From an uncultured Ruegeria sp. (GTDB lineage: Bacteria; Pseudomonadota; Alphaproteobacteria; Rhodobacterales; Rhodobacteraceae): a stretch of DNA of 64,000 nt. Shown here piece after piece: positions 26,349 through 34,557 of the stretch. Position 1 is the stretch's first letter, and each line of letters begins with the position of its first letter. The DNA lies in assembly GCF_947497005.1 (NCBI RefSeq), contig NZ_CANMFF010000004.1, positions 124,001-188,000 on the forward strand. The letters run 5' to 3'. The notes below the pieces were generated by a model. That model saw only the letters and a list, made by a program, of their open reading frames with translations. It had not been told where the DNA came from and did no database searches. A program made the translations under genes and the position numbers.

Positions 26349-28240
26349 TGTGCCTTTCGGTTTCGACAACGTCGATCCCCGGCAATCTGGCAGACAAACT
26401 GCGTGCCATTGCCGAGGCGGGTTTTGATGGTGTCGAACTGCATGAACCTGATTTAACCGCATTTGATGGGCCTCCATCGCGAATTCGGGAAATCGCCTCA
26501 GATGTCGGCCTTAAGATTTGTTTGCTGCAACCATTTCACAACCTCGAATGCCAAACCGGTGGCGCACGACAACGCGCGTTTGATCGACTAAGACGGAAGC
26601 TCGATCTGATGACGGCATTGGGAACGGATTTGTTGTTGGTGGGGTCCGCCTTTGATGTGGAAGAATCCGCCACACAGGATCAAGTGATCGCTGATCTCAG
26701 CGAGGCAACGGACATCGCGAAGGACATGGGGCTGAGATTGGCCTATATGGGTTTGCCGTGGTCTGATCTCAATCACTCAGATGCGCAGGCGCTACGCGTC
26801 GTTGAAACGATTGACAGTCCACATTTTGGGTTGGCTTTGAACTCGTTCTTCTCACTTGCTGACGGTACCAAACCCGCTTGTCTTCGGGATATTCCCGGGG
26901 AGCGGCTGTTTCATGTGCAATTGTCTGATGCACCTCGATTTGAGATGGATATTCGCAAGCTCAAACGACATTTTGGGCTTCTGCCGGGGCTCGGCTCCCT
27001 GAACCTTGCGGGCTTTGTGCGTGTACTGGCCCGCGCTGGCTACAAGGGACCCTGGTCCATTGCACGCGTCAACGAAGTAGCCCCTCAACCCGGTGGCCGA
27101 ACATTGGCCCGTGACAGCTACAGATCGCTGGTGAACCTTCTGGATGAAGTATCGCGGACCGAGCCGGAAACAGACTTCGGTATCGCGAATTTGCCAGACC
27201 GCGTTTGCGCGTCAGGCTTCGAATTCGTTGAGTTTACCGCCGACGAGACAAGTGGTGCACAACTTGTAGATATGCTTTCAGCACTGTGCTTTCGCATGGA
27301 GCGAAAACATGCCAGCAAGTCTGTCGAGTTGTGGCGGCAGGGCGCAGTAAATATCGTTGTGAATTCCGAAAAGGAGGGCTTTGCCCATTCGGCATTTCTG
27401 GGCCATGGCGCTTCCGTTTGTGACATGGGTCTACGTGTCAAAGATGCGGATCAGACGGTTCAGCGGGCGACTGCGCTGGGCGCGCCGAATTTCTCACAAT
27501 CAGTGGGAACCGGAGAACTGGATATTCCGGCAATCCGTGGCGTTGGCGGCAATGTTATTCATTTCATCGATGAAAAATCCGATCTGCACCGGGTATGGGA
27601 TATCGAGTTTGAACCGGTTGCCAAAAACGAGGCAACCCAGCCTGCCGGTCTGCGCCGTATCGACCATCTGGCTCAGACGATGCGTCATGATGAAATGCAA
27701 AGTTGGTTGCTCTATTACATCTCGACTTTCGACATGGCGAAGTCTCCAATCGTGAACGTGGCGGACCCGTCCGGCGTCGTGCAAAGCCAGGCCATCGAAA
27801 GCCCCGAGGGCGAAGTGCGCTTGAACCTGAACGGGGCCGTTGGGCGCCGAACACTGGCGGCGTCCTTTCTTGAAGATGGTTTTGGGGCCGGTGTTCAGCA
27901 CATCGCCTTCCAGTCGGACGACATTTTTGAAACGTCAGACCAATTGCTCAAGTCCGGCTTTCCCAGCCTGTATATCCCGGAAAATTATTACGCTGATCTT
28001 CAAGCGACTTTCGGGTTGGAAGATGACCTGATTGCAAGGCTGCGCAGGGGTAACATCCTCTATGACCGAGCGAAGGGCGCCGAATATTTTCAAATCTTTA
28101 GCCGTCCCATCTTTAACGGCTTTTTCTTTGAGATTGTTGAACGTCGGGCGGGCTATGCCGGTTACGGCGCGCGCAACGCCCCCATACGCCTCGCCGCGCA
28201 ACGGAAAAACCAGCCGGCGAAAGATGTGCAAACACAATGA
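26348..28240 (+). CDS. QuiC-like fusion: degenerate 3-dehydroshikimate dehydratase domain plus HPPD-like dioxygenase domain
   Basis: Protein of 630 residues with the architecture of Pseudomonas QuiC1: an AP-endonuclease-type TIM barrel (residues 1-270) joined to a vicinal-oxygen-chelate domain like 4-hydroxyphenylpyruvate dioxygenase (about 290-605). The barrel keeps the family frame (SIPGNLADKLRAIAEAGFDG, HVQLSDAP, GLGSLNLAGF), but of the four metal ligands recalled for QuiC1 (Glu134, Asp165, Gln191, Glu239) only Gln191 survives; here they read Met134, Asn165, Gln191 and Ala239. The second domain keeps the iron triad His440 (IDHLAQTM), His518 (GVQHIAF) and Glu595 (FFFEIVERR). A dehydratase role is therefore doubtful; the active part is probably the dioxygenase-like half. 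ATG 26348 overlaps the DctM stop. Confidence 0.85.
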   Translation: MCLSVSTTSIPGNLADKLRAIAEAGFDGVELHEPDLTAFDGPPSRIREIASDVGLKICLLQPFHNLECQTGGARQRAFDRLRRKLDLMTALGTDLLLVGSAFDVEESATQDQVIADLSEATDIAKDMGLRLAYMGLPWSDLNHSDAQALRVVETIDSPHFGLALNSFFSLADGTKPACLRDIPGERLFHVQLSDAPRFEMDIRKLKRHFGLLPGLGSLNLAGFVRVLARAGYKGPWSIARVNEVAPQPGGRTLARDSYRSLVNLLDEVSRTEPETDFGIANLPDRVCASGFEFVEFTADETSGAQLVDMLSALCFRMERKHASKSVELWRQGAVNIVVNSEKEGFAHSAFLGHGASVCDMGLRVKDADQTVQRATALGAPNFSQSVGTGELDIPAIRGVGGNVIHFIDEKSDLHRVWDIEFEPVAKNEATQPAGLRRIDHLAQTMRHDEMQSWLLYYISTFDMAKSPIVNVADPSGVVQSQAIESPEGEVRLNLNGAVGRRTLAASFLEDGFGAGVQHIAFQSDDIFETSDQLLKSGFPSLYIPENYYADLQATFGLEDDLIARLRRGNILYDRAKGAEYFQIFSRPIFNGFFFEIVERRAGYAGYGARNAPIRLAAQRKNQPAKDVQTQ

Positions 28241-29073
28241 CTGCGATCGACGAACACATGACACGCGATGAGCGCGCAATGCGCCAATGGTGGCGTACAT
28301 CCATCATCGACATGAAGCCCGGGCGCATCTCGTTTCGCGGTAATGCCATAGAAGATCTGATTGGGAACGTTTCCTTTCCACAGATGATATGGCTAATGGT
28401 TCGCGGTGATCTGCCCAGCGATTCACAAGCGCGTCTGTTCGAGGCGGCTCTGGTTGCGGGCGTGGATCATGGTCCGCAGGCCCCATCTATCGCGGCTGCG
28501 CGCATGGCTGCCACCTGTGGCGTTGGTCTCAACAACGCGATGGCAACAGCCGTTAATATGTTGGGGGATGTGCATGGTGGGGCAGGGGAGCAATGCGCCG
28601 AGCTCTACTTTGACATCGCAAACCGAATGGATGCTGGCGCGCCGCTCAATCACGCTGTTCAAGATGGCCTGGACAGCTGGCGGGAAATCTACGGCAAGAT
28701 TGTCTCGGGCTTTGGACACCGGTTTCATAAACCCGTCGATCCGCGTGCCCCCAGGCTGATGCAGCTTGTACGCGATGCAGCGAAAGAGGGCACTGTGACC
28801 GGCAGATTTGCCGATATCGGAGAAGAGGTTCAAGCCGAGCTCGGTCGTCAACGCGGCGGTCGGCCCATTGCAATGAATATCGATGGCGCAACAGCGGTGA
28901 TTTTCTGCGAACTCGGCTTTCCCGCGCCTTTGTCGCGCGGGCTGTTCTGCCTGTCCCGCTCGGTTGGAATTCTCGCCCACGCCTGGGAGCAGATGGGTCA
29001 GGGCGGTCGGAACAAGGGGCCTATGCCACCGAATTACCTTCCACTTTATGTAGATAGGAATGATGACACGTGA
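28237..29073 (+). CDS. Citryl-CoA lyase-like protein (citrate synthase superfamily)
   Basis: Protein of 278 residues, shorter than citrate synthase (about 430) but normal for the stand-alone lyase domain found in citryl-CoA lyases and at the C-terminus of ATP-citrate lyase. Active-site motifs are intact: LGDVHGGAGEQCAELY near residue 108, SGFGHRFHKPVDPRAPRL near residue 150 and MNIDGATAVIFCELGFP near residue 210. The family cleaves or forms a C-C bond between acetyl-CoA and an oxoacid. Its place in an operon without citrate fermentation genes suggests retro-Claisen cleavage of a different CoA ester. It starts in an ATGA overlap and overlaps the next gene by 14 bases. Confidence 0.75.
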   Translation: MTAIDEHMTRDERAMRQWWRTSIIDMKPGRISFRGNAIEDLIGNVSFPQMIWLMVRGDLPSDSQARLFEAALVAGVDHGPQAPSIAAARMAATCGVGLNNAMATAVNMLGDVHGGAGEQCAELYFDIANRMDAGAPLNHAVQDGLDSWREIYGKIVSGFGHRFHKPVDPRAPRLMQLVRDAAKEGTVTGRFADIGEEVQAELGRQRGGRPIAMNIDGATAVIFCELGFPAPLSRGLFCLSRSVGILAHAWEQMGQGGRNKGPMPPNYLPLYVDRNDDT

Positions 29074-30250
29074 GACATCGAAATCCTTCCGGGTCGGCCT
29101 TATCGGCTGTGGTCGTATCAGCGATATCTATTTAAAAACACTATCCAATTTTTCGAGTGTTGATGTTGTAGCTTGTGCAAGCCTCGACCCTCAGGAAAGC
29201 CGGGCCAAGGCGGATAAATACGGCATCGCCAAAGCCTGCAGGCCGGACGAGGTGTTTGACGATCCGACGATTGACTGTGTTCTGAATCTGACCATTCCGG
29301 CAGCGCATGCCGAGATCAGCCTGCGCGCGCTAGAGGCCGGTAAACATGTCTATTCCGAAAAGCCGTTGGTCATGAGCCGCACGGACGGCAAGGCGATCCT
29401 CCATGCCGCAGCCGAAGGAGGGCTTCTTGTCGGATGTGCGCCCGATACGTTTCTTGGTGGTCGCTGGCAAACAGTTCAGCGTTTGATCGACGAAGGAGCC
29501 ATCGGGAAACCGACAGGGGTTTTTGCCCATGTCGGAACCCATGGCACCGAACGCCATCATCCCAACCCGGATTTCTACTACAAGGCCGGTGGCGGACCCT
29601 TGCTGGATCTTGGCCCCTATTACCTGACGGCGATGATCTGCTGTCTTGGCCCGATCGACCGGGTCGCTGGAATGGCGCGGCGGACCTTTGACAAGCGGAT
29701 GATAGAAAACGGCCCCCGAAACGGGGAATGGATGGATGTCGAGGTCGACACACACTCCCTCAGCCTGTTGCAGTTCTCTTCCGGTGCCATCGGCACAATG
29801 ACAATGAGTTTCGACGTCTGGGACAGCGATACCCCGCGTTTTGAAATCTATGGCGAGGATGGAACAATCAGTATCCCCGACCCCGATCCCGTTCATGGCG
29901 CGAACATCTTTCAGGGGGATGTATGGCTGAAAACGCGTGAAACTTCGCGTTGGTCTCATCAACCTCGTCCGCCCGGTCGCGATGAATGGCAGCTCGCAAA
30001 CAACAAACACGGGTTCAATAAAGACAGCCGGGGGCTTGGGTTGTTGGACCTCGCCTTGGCCGTACAAGAGGGACGTCAACCCCGTGCAAGTGGCGCGCTT
30101 GCGTATCACGTTTTCGAGGTGATGGACGCCATCGAGCGTGCACCGAAATTCGGAGCCTATCAGACAATAGAAAGCCGTTGTGAAGCGCCTGAACCTCTAC
30201 CGATCAATTTCCTGGAGGATGAGAGGAAGGAGTTGATCCATGCCGATTGA
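29060..30250 (+). CDS. Gfo/Idh/MocA family oxidoreductase
   Basis: Dehydrogenase of 396 residues. Nucleotide motif LIGCGRISDIYLKTLSN near residue 15, lysine motif YSEKPLVMS near residue 97, and the substrate-domain sequence GGGPLLDLGPYYLTAMICCL near residue 175 are all typical. Two ATG codons in tandem (29060 and 29063) are possible starts. The gene overlaps both neighbours (14 bases before, 11 bases after), so it is translationally linked to the lyase-like and cupin-like genes. It is probably one of several redox steps on the imported acid. Confidence 0.9.
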   Translation: MMTRETSKSFRVGLIGCGRISDIYLKTLSNFSSVDVVACASLDPQESRAKADKYGIAKACRPDEVFDDPTIDCVLNLTIPAAHAEISLRALEAGKHVYSEKPLVMSRTDGKAILHAAAEGGLLVGCAPDTFLGGRWQTVQRLIDEGAIGKPTGVFAHVGTHGTERHHPNPDFYYKAGGGPLLDLGPYYLTAMICCLGPIDRVAGMARRTFDKRMIENGPRNGEWMDVEVDTHSLSLLQFSSGAIGTMTMSFDVWDSDTPRFEIYGEDGTISIPDPDPVHGANIFQGDVWLKTRETSRWSHQPRPPGRDEWQLANNKHGFNKDSRGLGLLDLALAVQEGRQPRASGALAYHVFEVMDAIERAPKFGAYQTIESRCEAPEPLPINFLEDERKELIHAD

Positions 30251-30914
30251 AATACTCGACTTTGCCCAACCTTTCTTTCGCGTTCAGCACATCACTGATG
30301 AGCCGAGAGTTTCCGTGAAGGGGCGCGCCATCGTTCTTAACCTTGCGGGGCGGGATCTCTCGGTCGAAGATCAAACCGTTGCACCGCTTTCGTCCGTAAT
30401 CGTGCAAAACAGCGTATTGCATGGCGTGGAACGCGCAGTAATCGTCCATGAATTCGACTCCCATGGCGATGACACCGAGCTGTTCGCAAGGGTGAAAGAC
30501 ACCTGGCCATCTGCCTTTGATGTCCGGCAGGAAGAGCGATTGCGTGGTGTCAGCCACTACATGTCGCCCAAGGTCTTCGTTGATGACGTCGGACTGACCA
30601 TGTACCACTCGGGATCGGTTCCACTGAATGTCGGATTGCACAAGGATCATCCGTTCTGCCCGGTTACGGGGTTTCGCGAAGTGCACACGCAAATCGTTGG
30701 CTTCGGCAAGATGCAGCAATGTCGCGAGCGAGATGTTGAGACTCTTTACCTCGAGGAAATGATGGCGCCGGGCACGACGCACAAGCCGATGTATGACGCC
30801 GAAGGCAACTATCCTTGGCACCAATTCGAGACGATCACACCCTGCATCTTCATGGCGGTTGAAATATTGCCCGAAGGCGCAAGGGTCCCTGAAATGGAGG
30901 TTCAAAATGGTTGA
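30240..30914 (+). CDS. Cupin-like protein of unknown function
   Basis: Protein of 224 residues that I cannot place in a named family. A beta-rich chain carries a metal-binding pattern reminiscent of a cupin: LHKDHPFCPVTGFREVHTQI near residues 139-158, with His-X2-His, a Cys and Glu-X-His, then GFGKMQQ. A second cluster (TTHKPMYDAEGNYPWHQFET) lies near residue 190. AGGAAGGAG gives a strong ribosome site. The gene is wedged between two dehydrogenases with overlaps at both ends (11 and 8 bases), so it must belong to the same pathway; an isomerase or dioxygenase role would fit, but neither is shown. Confidence 0.7.
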   Translation: MPIEILDFAQPFFRVQHITDEPRVSVKGRAIVLNLAGRDLSVEDQTVAPLSSVIVQNSVLHGVERAVIVHEFDSHGDDTELFARVKDTWPSAFDVRQEERLRGVSHYMSPKVFVDDVGLTMYHSGSVPLNVGLHKDHPFCPVTGFREVHTQIVGFGKMQQCRERDVETLYLEEMMAPGTTHKPMYDAEGNYPWHQFETITPCIFMAVEILPEGARVPEMEVQNG

Positions 30915-32097
30915 ACGACTTCTGCCAGAGAACCTGAACTTTGACGGTCCTTTCCCTCGCCTGTCTCGCCGTTTGCGGCTGGGCGTTGTTGGCGGTGGAC
31001 GTATCTCTGTCACGCAAGCAACGGCTGCCCGGATGACGGACCGATGGGAAGTTGCTGCTGGCGCACTCAGTTCAGACGCGGACCGCAGCAAGGTGCGTGG
31101 GGCCGAATGGTTCTTGCCCGCAGACCGGTGCTATGCGTCGTTCGACGAAATGGCAATGGCCGAGGCGGCGCGCCCGGACGGCGTGGACGCCGTCATGATC
31201 ACCACACCGAACCACGTTCATTTTGACGCGGCCAAAGCGTTTCTGGAGGCAGGCATTGACGTGCTCTGCGACAAACCGCTGACTATCCAAGTCGCCGAGG
31301 CCAAAGGGCTTGAGGAGATCACCGCTCGCACGGGGCAGGTCTTTGCCGTGGGATACGCGATGTCGTGTTTTCCAGTGATCCGGCAGGCCAAACAAATTGT
31401 TGCCGAAGAGGGTATCGGTAAAATCAACCAGATCCATGTTGAGTTCATGCAAGACTGGATGACCCCTGAAGATGTGGCCGAGGCACCCCATGTCAAATGG
31501 CGGCTGAACCCCAAGATCTCAGGCCCAACAAGTTGTGTTGGCGATATCGGCACCCATGCCGCACATCTTGCGAGTTTCGTCTCGGGCTTGCCGATGACTG
31601 ATTTGAGGGCCGAGTTTCATGTGTGCGGCGCGCCAAAGTCTCTGGAAGACACGGTATTCATGTTCACCCGCTATCGAAACGAGGTTCCGGGAACCTTGAT
31701 GGCGACGCGCCTTGCCCCCGGTAACCGGGGCGGATTGCGGTTGCGGATTTTCGGGAGTGAAGGAGGTTTGGAATGGGATCTGGAGAACTCGGAACAGCTG
31801 AAGTTCAATCGGTTTGGTGAACCAGACCGAATAATCAGCCGAGGCCACGGGCATGGCATTGATCCCAGAGCAGAACGCTTGATCCGAACCGCGCGAGGTT
31901 TCCCGGAAGGGATTATTGAAGCCTGGGCCAACCTTTATACGGAATTTGCCATGGCGGTGGCTGCGCGCCGAGATGGTGTAACAGCTCCATCAGACTGGCT
32001 TGCCTATCCAAGTGTAAGCCAAGGCGCAGACGGCGTCCGTTTCATTGATGCCTCTGTACAATCACACCAGTCTGGCGGCGATTGGGTCACTATTTAA
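30907..32097 (+). CDS. Gfo/Idh/MocA family oxidoreductase
   Basis: Third dehydrogenase of the cluster, 396 residues. It has nucleotide motif VVGGGRISVTQATAARM near residue 26, lysine motif LCDKPLTIQVAEAKG near residue 120 (Asp instead of the common Glu before Lys-Pro), and substrate-side GPTSCVGDIGTHAAHLASFV near residue 205 with the catalytic Asp-X3-His. The longer MTDL and CGAPKSLED segment resembles the myo-inositol/levoglucosan-dehydrogenase-like subgroup. ATG 30907 overlaps the cupin-like stop by eight bases. A hairpin terminator follows the stop, so this is the last gene of the TRAP operon. Confidence 0.9.
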   Translation: MVERLLPENLNFDGPFPRLSRRLRLGVVGGGRISVTQATAARMTDRWEVAAGALSSDADRSKVRGAEWFLPADRCYASFDEMAMAEAARPDGVDAVMITTPNHVHFDAAKAFLEAGIDVLCDKPLTIQVAEAKGLEEITARTGQVFAVGYAMSCFPVIRQAKQIVAEEGIGKINQIHVEFMQDWMTPEDVAEAPHVKWRLNPKISGPTSCVGDIGTHAAHLASFVSGLPMTDLRAEFHVCGAPKSLEDTVFMFTRYRNEVPGTLMATRLAPGNRGGLRLRIFGSEGGLEWDLENSEQLKFNRFGEPDRIISRGHGHGIDPRAERLIRTARGFPEGIIEAWANLYTEFAMAVAARRDGVTAPSDWLAYPSVSQGADGVRFIDASVQSHQSGGDWVTI

Positions 32098-32128
32098 TAC
32101 GAAATAGTCGAGCAGATTGAAAACGCTC

Positions 32129-32155
32129 CGGCCGTTTCCCCGGCCGTTTCTATTT
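32129..32155 (+). terminator. Probable terminator of the TRAP operon
   Basis: A GC stem CGGCCG (32129-32134) and CGGCCG (32141-32146) with a six-base loop, followed by TTTCTATTT. It lies 32 bases after the last dehydrogenase gene. The stem is short and the T-run interrupted, so termination may be partial. Confidence 0.55.
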
Positions 32156-32175
32156 CCTGTGCAGTATTCAGAGTT

Positions 32176-32202
32176 GATATTTTTGAAAATATCAGATATT
32201 TT
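32176..32202 (+). promoter_or_regulatory. Triple half-site operator upstream of the isomerase/ALDH/ThDP operon
   Basis: Three alternating half-sites GATATTTT (32176-32183), AAAATATC (32186-32193) and GATATTTT (32195-32202) form two overlapping palindromes. The right-hand one is identical to the 17 bases at 23336-23352. The array is about 50 bases upstream of the isomerase start. It ties this second operon to the same regulator, probably the GntR at 21392. Confidence 0.65.
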
Positions 32203-32252
32203 GTACAACGTGTGATGAATTTTAGATTCGCAGACACGTGGAGCTGTCGATC

Positions 32253-33167
32253 ATGGTGAAACCCGAAGAGGCTGGCACAAGCCCTTCTCTTTATTCCTTG
32301 GCGCATCTGACGCTGATTGGCTGTACGCCGCCCGAGTTGGTCTATATCGCCGCGCGGGCCGGTTACGATGCCGTCAGCCCCCGATTCATTCCGATGCATG
32401 TGCCCGGTGAATTCACTCAATCCCCAATCGACAGGGCACAGGTGCAGGCCACCAAAACGGCTCTCTCTACCACCGGCTTGAAAGTCCTTGATGTCGAACT
32501 TGCGCGCATCACCGAAGATGTCGATCCGCGCAGTTTTGAGCCTTCTCTTGAGATCGGTGGGGAATTGGGCGCTAAACGCATGATCATGAGCGCGTGGACC
32601 AATACCCGCGATGATCGTGACTTCCTGATCGACGTCTATTCTGAAACCTGCGAACTGGCGGCGCCCTACGGGCTAACAGTGGACTTGGAATTCCCAAGCT
32701 TCTCTCGCTTGCGCACTCTGGATGAGGCCCTGGATATTGTCCGCGCCTCTGATCAACCGAATGGCGGTATTCTGGTCGATACGCTTTATCTGCACCTCAG
32801 TCGCGTTGATCTCGGAGAGCTTCTGCACGTCCCCTCGAAGTTGTTTCACTTCCTGCATATCTCCGATTGCCTACCCGGGATCGCCGATACGCGAGAGGGC
32901 ATGATCCAACTGGCCCGCGATGCGCGGCTCTATCCCGGCGAAGGCTGGATTGACTTCACCGGCATCATCGAACGGATGCCGCCCGTCGACTACTCCATTG
33001 AATTACCCAACCAAAGCCGCGTTGCGGAGTTGGGGTACGAAGAACATGCGCGTCGCTGTCTGAGCCACGCAAAACGTACATTTGGCGAAGCGCGTTCCCA
33101 ACGCCGCATGCCCGGTGCAGAAATTCTACAACACCAAGAGGATCATCATGGGCAAAGAGCTCACTGA
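32253..33167 (+). CDS. Sugar phosphate isomerase/epimerase family TIM-barrel protein
   Basis: Xylose-isomerase-like barrel of 304 residues (AP endonuclease 2 family, as in IolE, IolI and MocC). Family features include HLTLIGCTPPELVYIAARAG near residue 17, acidic metal-ligand candidates in TVDLEFPSFSRL near residue 145 and GILVDTLYLHLSRV near residue 175, HFLHISDCLPG near residue 205 and GWIDFTGIIERMP, then YSIELPNQ near residue 245. Unlike the barrel of the QuiC-like protein, the expected Glu, Asp, His and Glu positions look intact. ATG 32253 is preferred for its GGAG spacing. It probably isomerises or dehydrates a keto-sugar or keto-cyclitol acid. Confidence 0.82.
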   Translation: MVKPEEAGTSPSLYSLAHLTLIGCTPPELVYIAARAGYDAVSPRFIPMHVPGEFTQSPIDRAQVQATKTALSTTGLKVLDVELARITEDVDPRSFEPSLEIGGELGAKRMIMSAWTNTRDDRDFLIDVYSETCELAAPYGLTVDLEFPSFSRLRTLDEALDIVRASDQPNGGILVDTLYLHLSRVDLGELLHVPSKLFHFLHISDCLPGIADTREGMIQLARDARLYPGEGWIDFTGIIERMPPVDYSIELPNQSRVAELGYEEHARRCLSHAKRTFGEARSQRRMPGAEILQHQEDHHGQRAH

Positions 33168-34557
33168 AGACGACCGCCAATTGGCGGCCGATATGCTGGC
33201 ACGTGCTCGCGCGGCCATGGCCGAGATTGAGAACTGGGATCAGGACCGGCTTGACCGCCTGTCTCAGGCGATTGCGTGGTATGCAGGGAACGAGAAAACC
33301 TTCACGCGTCTGGCGCAACAGGGTGTCGATGAAAGCGGTATCGGAGATCGCGAAGGGCGTCCTGCGAAACGCTTCAAGATCCATATGGTTCTGCGCGATG
33401 TTCTACGCACTCCTTCGACCGGTATTGTCGAGGTTGACGAGGAAAAAGGGCTGGTGAAATATGCCAAGCCCGCCGGCGTTATCGCGTCTCTAATCCCAAT
33501 GACCAATCCGGCGATGACACCGCCGGTGACTGGCGTTTCCGCTGCAAACGCACGGAATGCGGTCATCTTCAGCCCGCATCCACGAACCGCCCATACCACC
33601 TTTGAAATGGTCGAGGTCATGCGTGGAGCTTGTCGGGCAGCTGGTGCCCCAGAGGATCTGTTTCAATCGATCCGCAAACCGTCGATCCCATTGACGCAAC
33701 ATCTGATGGAGATCTCTGACCTAACTCTGGCCACCGGTGGCAAACCGATGGTCAAGGCGGCCTATAGTTCGGGGCGCCCAGCTTACGGCGTTGGGGCGGG
33801 CAATTCGTCCATCGTCATCGATGAAACAGCAGATCTGGACATCGCGGCGCAGAACACGCGCGTTTCAAAGACTTCAGACTATGGGTCAGGCTGCTCGGCA
33901 GATGGCAACATCATCATTCAGCGCTCGGTTTACGATGACATGGTCAAGGCGCTTGAATCAGAGGGCGGTTATCTTTGTTCGGATGACGAAAAGGCCATGC
34001 TTGAAGCGGCCATGTGGGACGAAAAGGGCAACCGCACTTTCCCCACCATCGCCTGTCCGCCTCAGCAGACAGCCAAGATCGCCGGCTTCTTTATCCCCGA
34101 AGATCGCAAATTCCTGATGGTTGAAAATCAAGGGAAAATCGGGCCTCAGCATAAGTTCTCCAAGGAAAAGTTGACCACGCTGATGGCACTTTATCACTTC
34201 GACACATTCGAAGACGCGCTGGAAACGGTCAGCCAGATTTACAACACCGGGGGCAAGGGCCATTCCTGCGGCATCTACAGCCACAATGACGATTACATCG
34301 ATCGGTTGGCGCGCCTGGCTCCGGTCAGCCGCATGATGGTGCGGCAACCTCAATCCAAGGCCAACGCGGGCGCCTGGACCAATGGCATGCCGATGACCAG
34401 CAGCCTGGGCTGCGGCATCTGGGGCGGCAACATCACCAATGAAAACGTCACCATGAAACACATGATGAACTACACCTGGGTCAGCCGCCCGATCCCCGAG
34501 GATCGGCCATCGGAGCCGGACCTGTTCGGTGAGTTCTATGGACAGGAGGTCGCGTGA
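33148..34557 (+). CDS. Acylating aldehyde dehydrogenase (sulfoacetaldehyde/EutE-like group)
   Basis: CoA-dependent aldehyde dehydrogenase of 469 residues, close in length to the acylating EutE and SauS-type enzymes. The catalytic cysteine sits in SKTSDYGSGCSADGNIII near residue 255, with NAVIFSPHPRTAHTTFEMVE near residue 128 for cofactor binding and the late glycine-rich TSSLGCGIWGGNITNENVTM near residue 425. Start 33148 has AAGAGGA before it and overlaps the isomerase gene by 20 bases. It should convert an aldehyde to an acyl-CoA; the ThDP enzyme encoded next could supply the aldehyde by decarboxylation. Annotation as sulfoacetaldehyde dehydrogenase is possible, but no sulfonate genes are nearby. 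Confidence 0.8.
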   Translation: MGKELTEDDRQLAADMLARARAAMAEIENWDQDRLDRLSQAIAWYAGNEKTFTRLAQQGVDESGIGDREGRPAKRFKIHMVLRDVLRTPSTGIVEVDEEKGLVKYAKPAGVIASLIPMTNPAMTPPVTGVSAANARNAVIFSPHPRTAHTTFEMVEVMRGACRAAGAPEDLFQSIRKPSIPLTQHLMEISDLTLATGGKPMVKAAYSSGRPAYGVGAGNSSIVIDETADLDIAAQNTRVSKTSDYGSGCSADGNIIIQRSVYDDMVKALESEGGYLCSDDEKAMLEAAMWDEKGNRTFPTIACPPQQTAKIAGFFIPEDRKFLMVENQGKIGPQHKFSKEKLTTLMALYHFDTFEDALETVSQIYNTGGKGHSCGIYSHNDDYIDRLARLAPVSRMMVRQPQSKANAGAWTNGMPMTSSLGCGIWGGNITNENVTMKHMMNYTWVSRPIPEDRPSEPDLFGEFYGQEVA

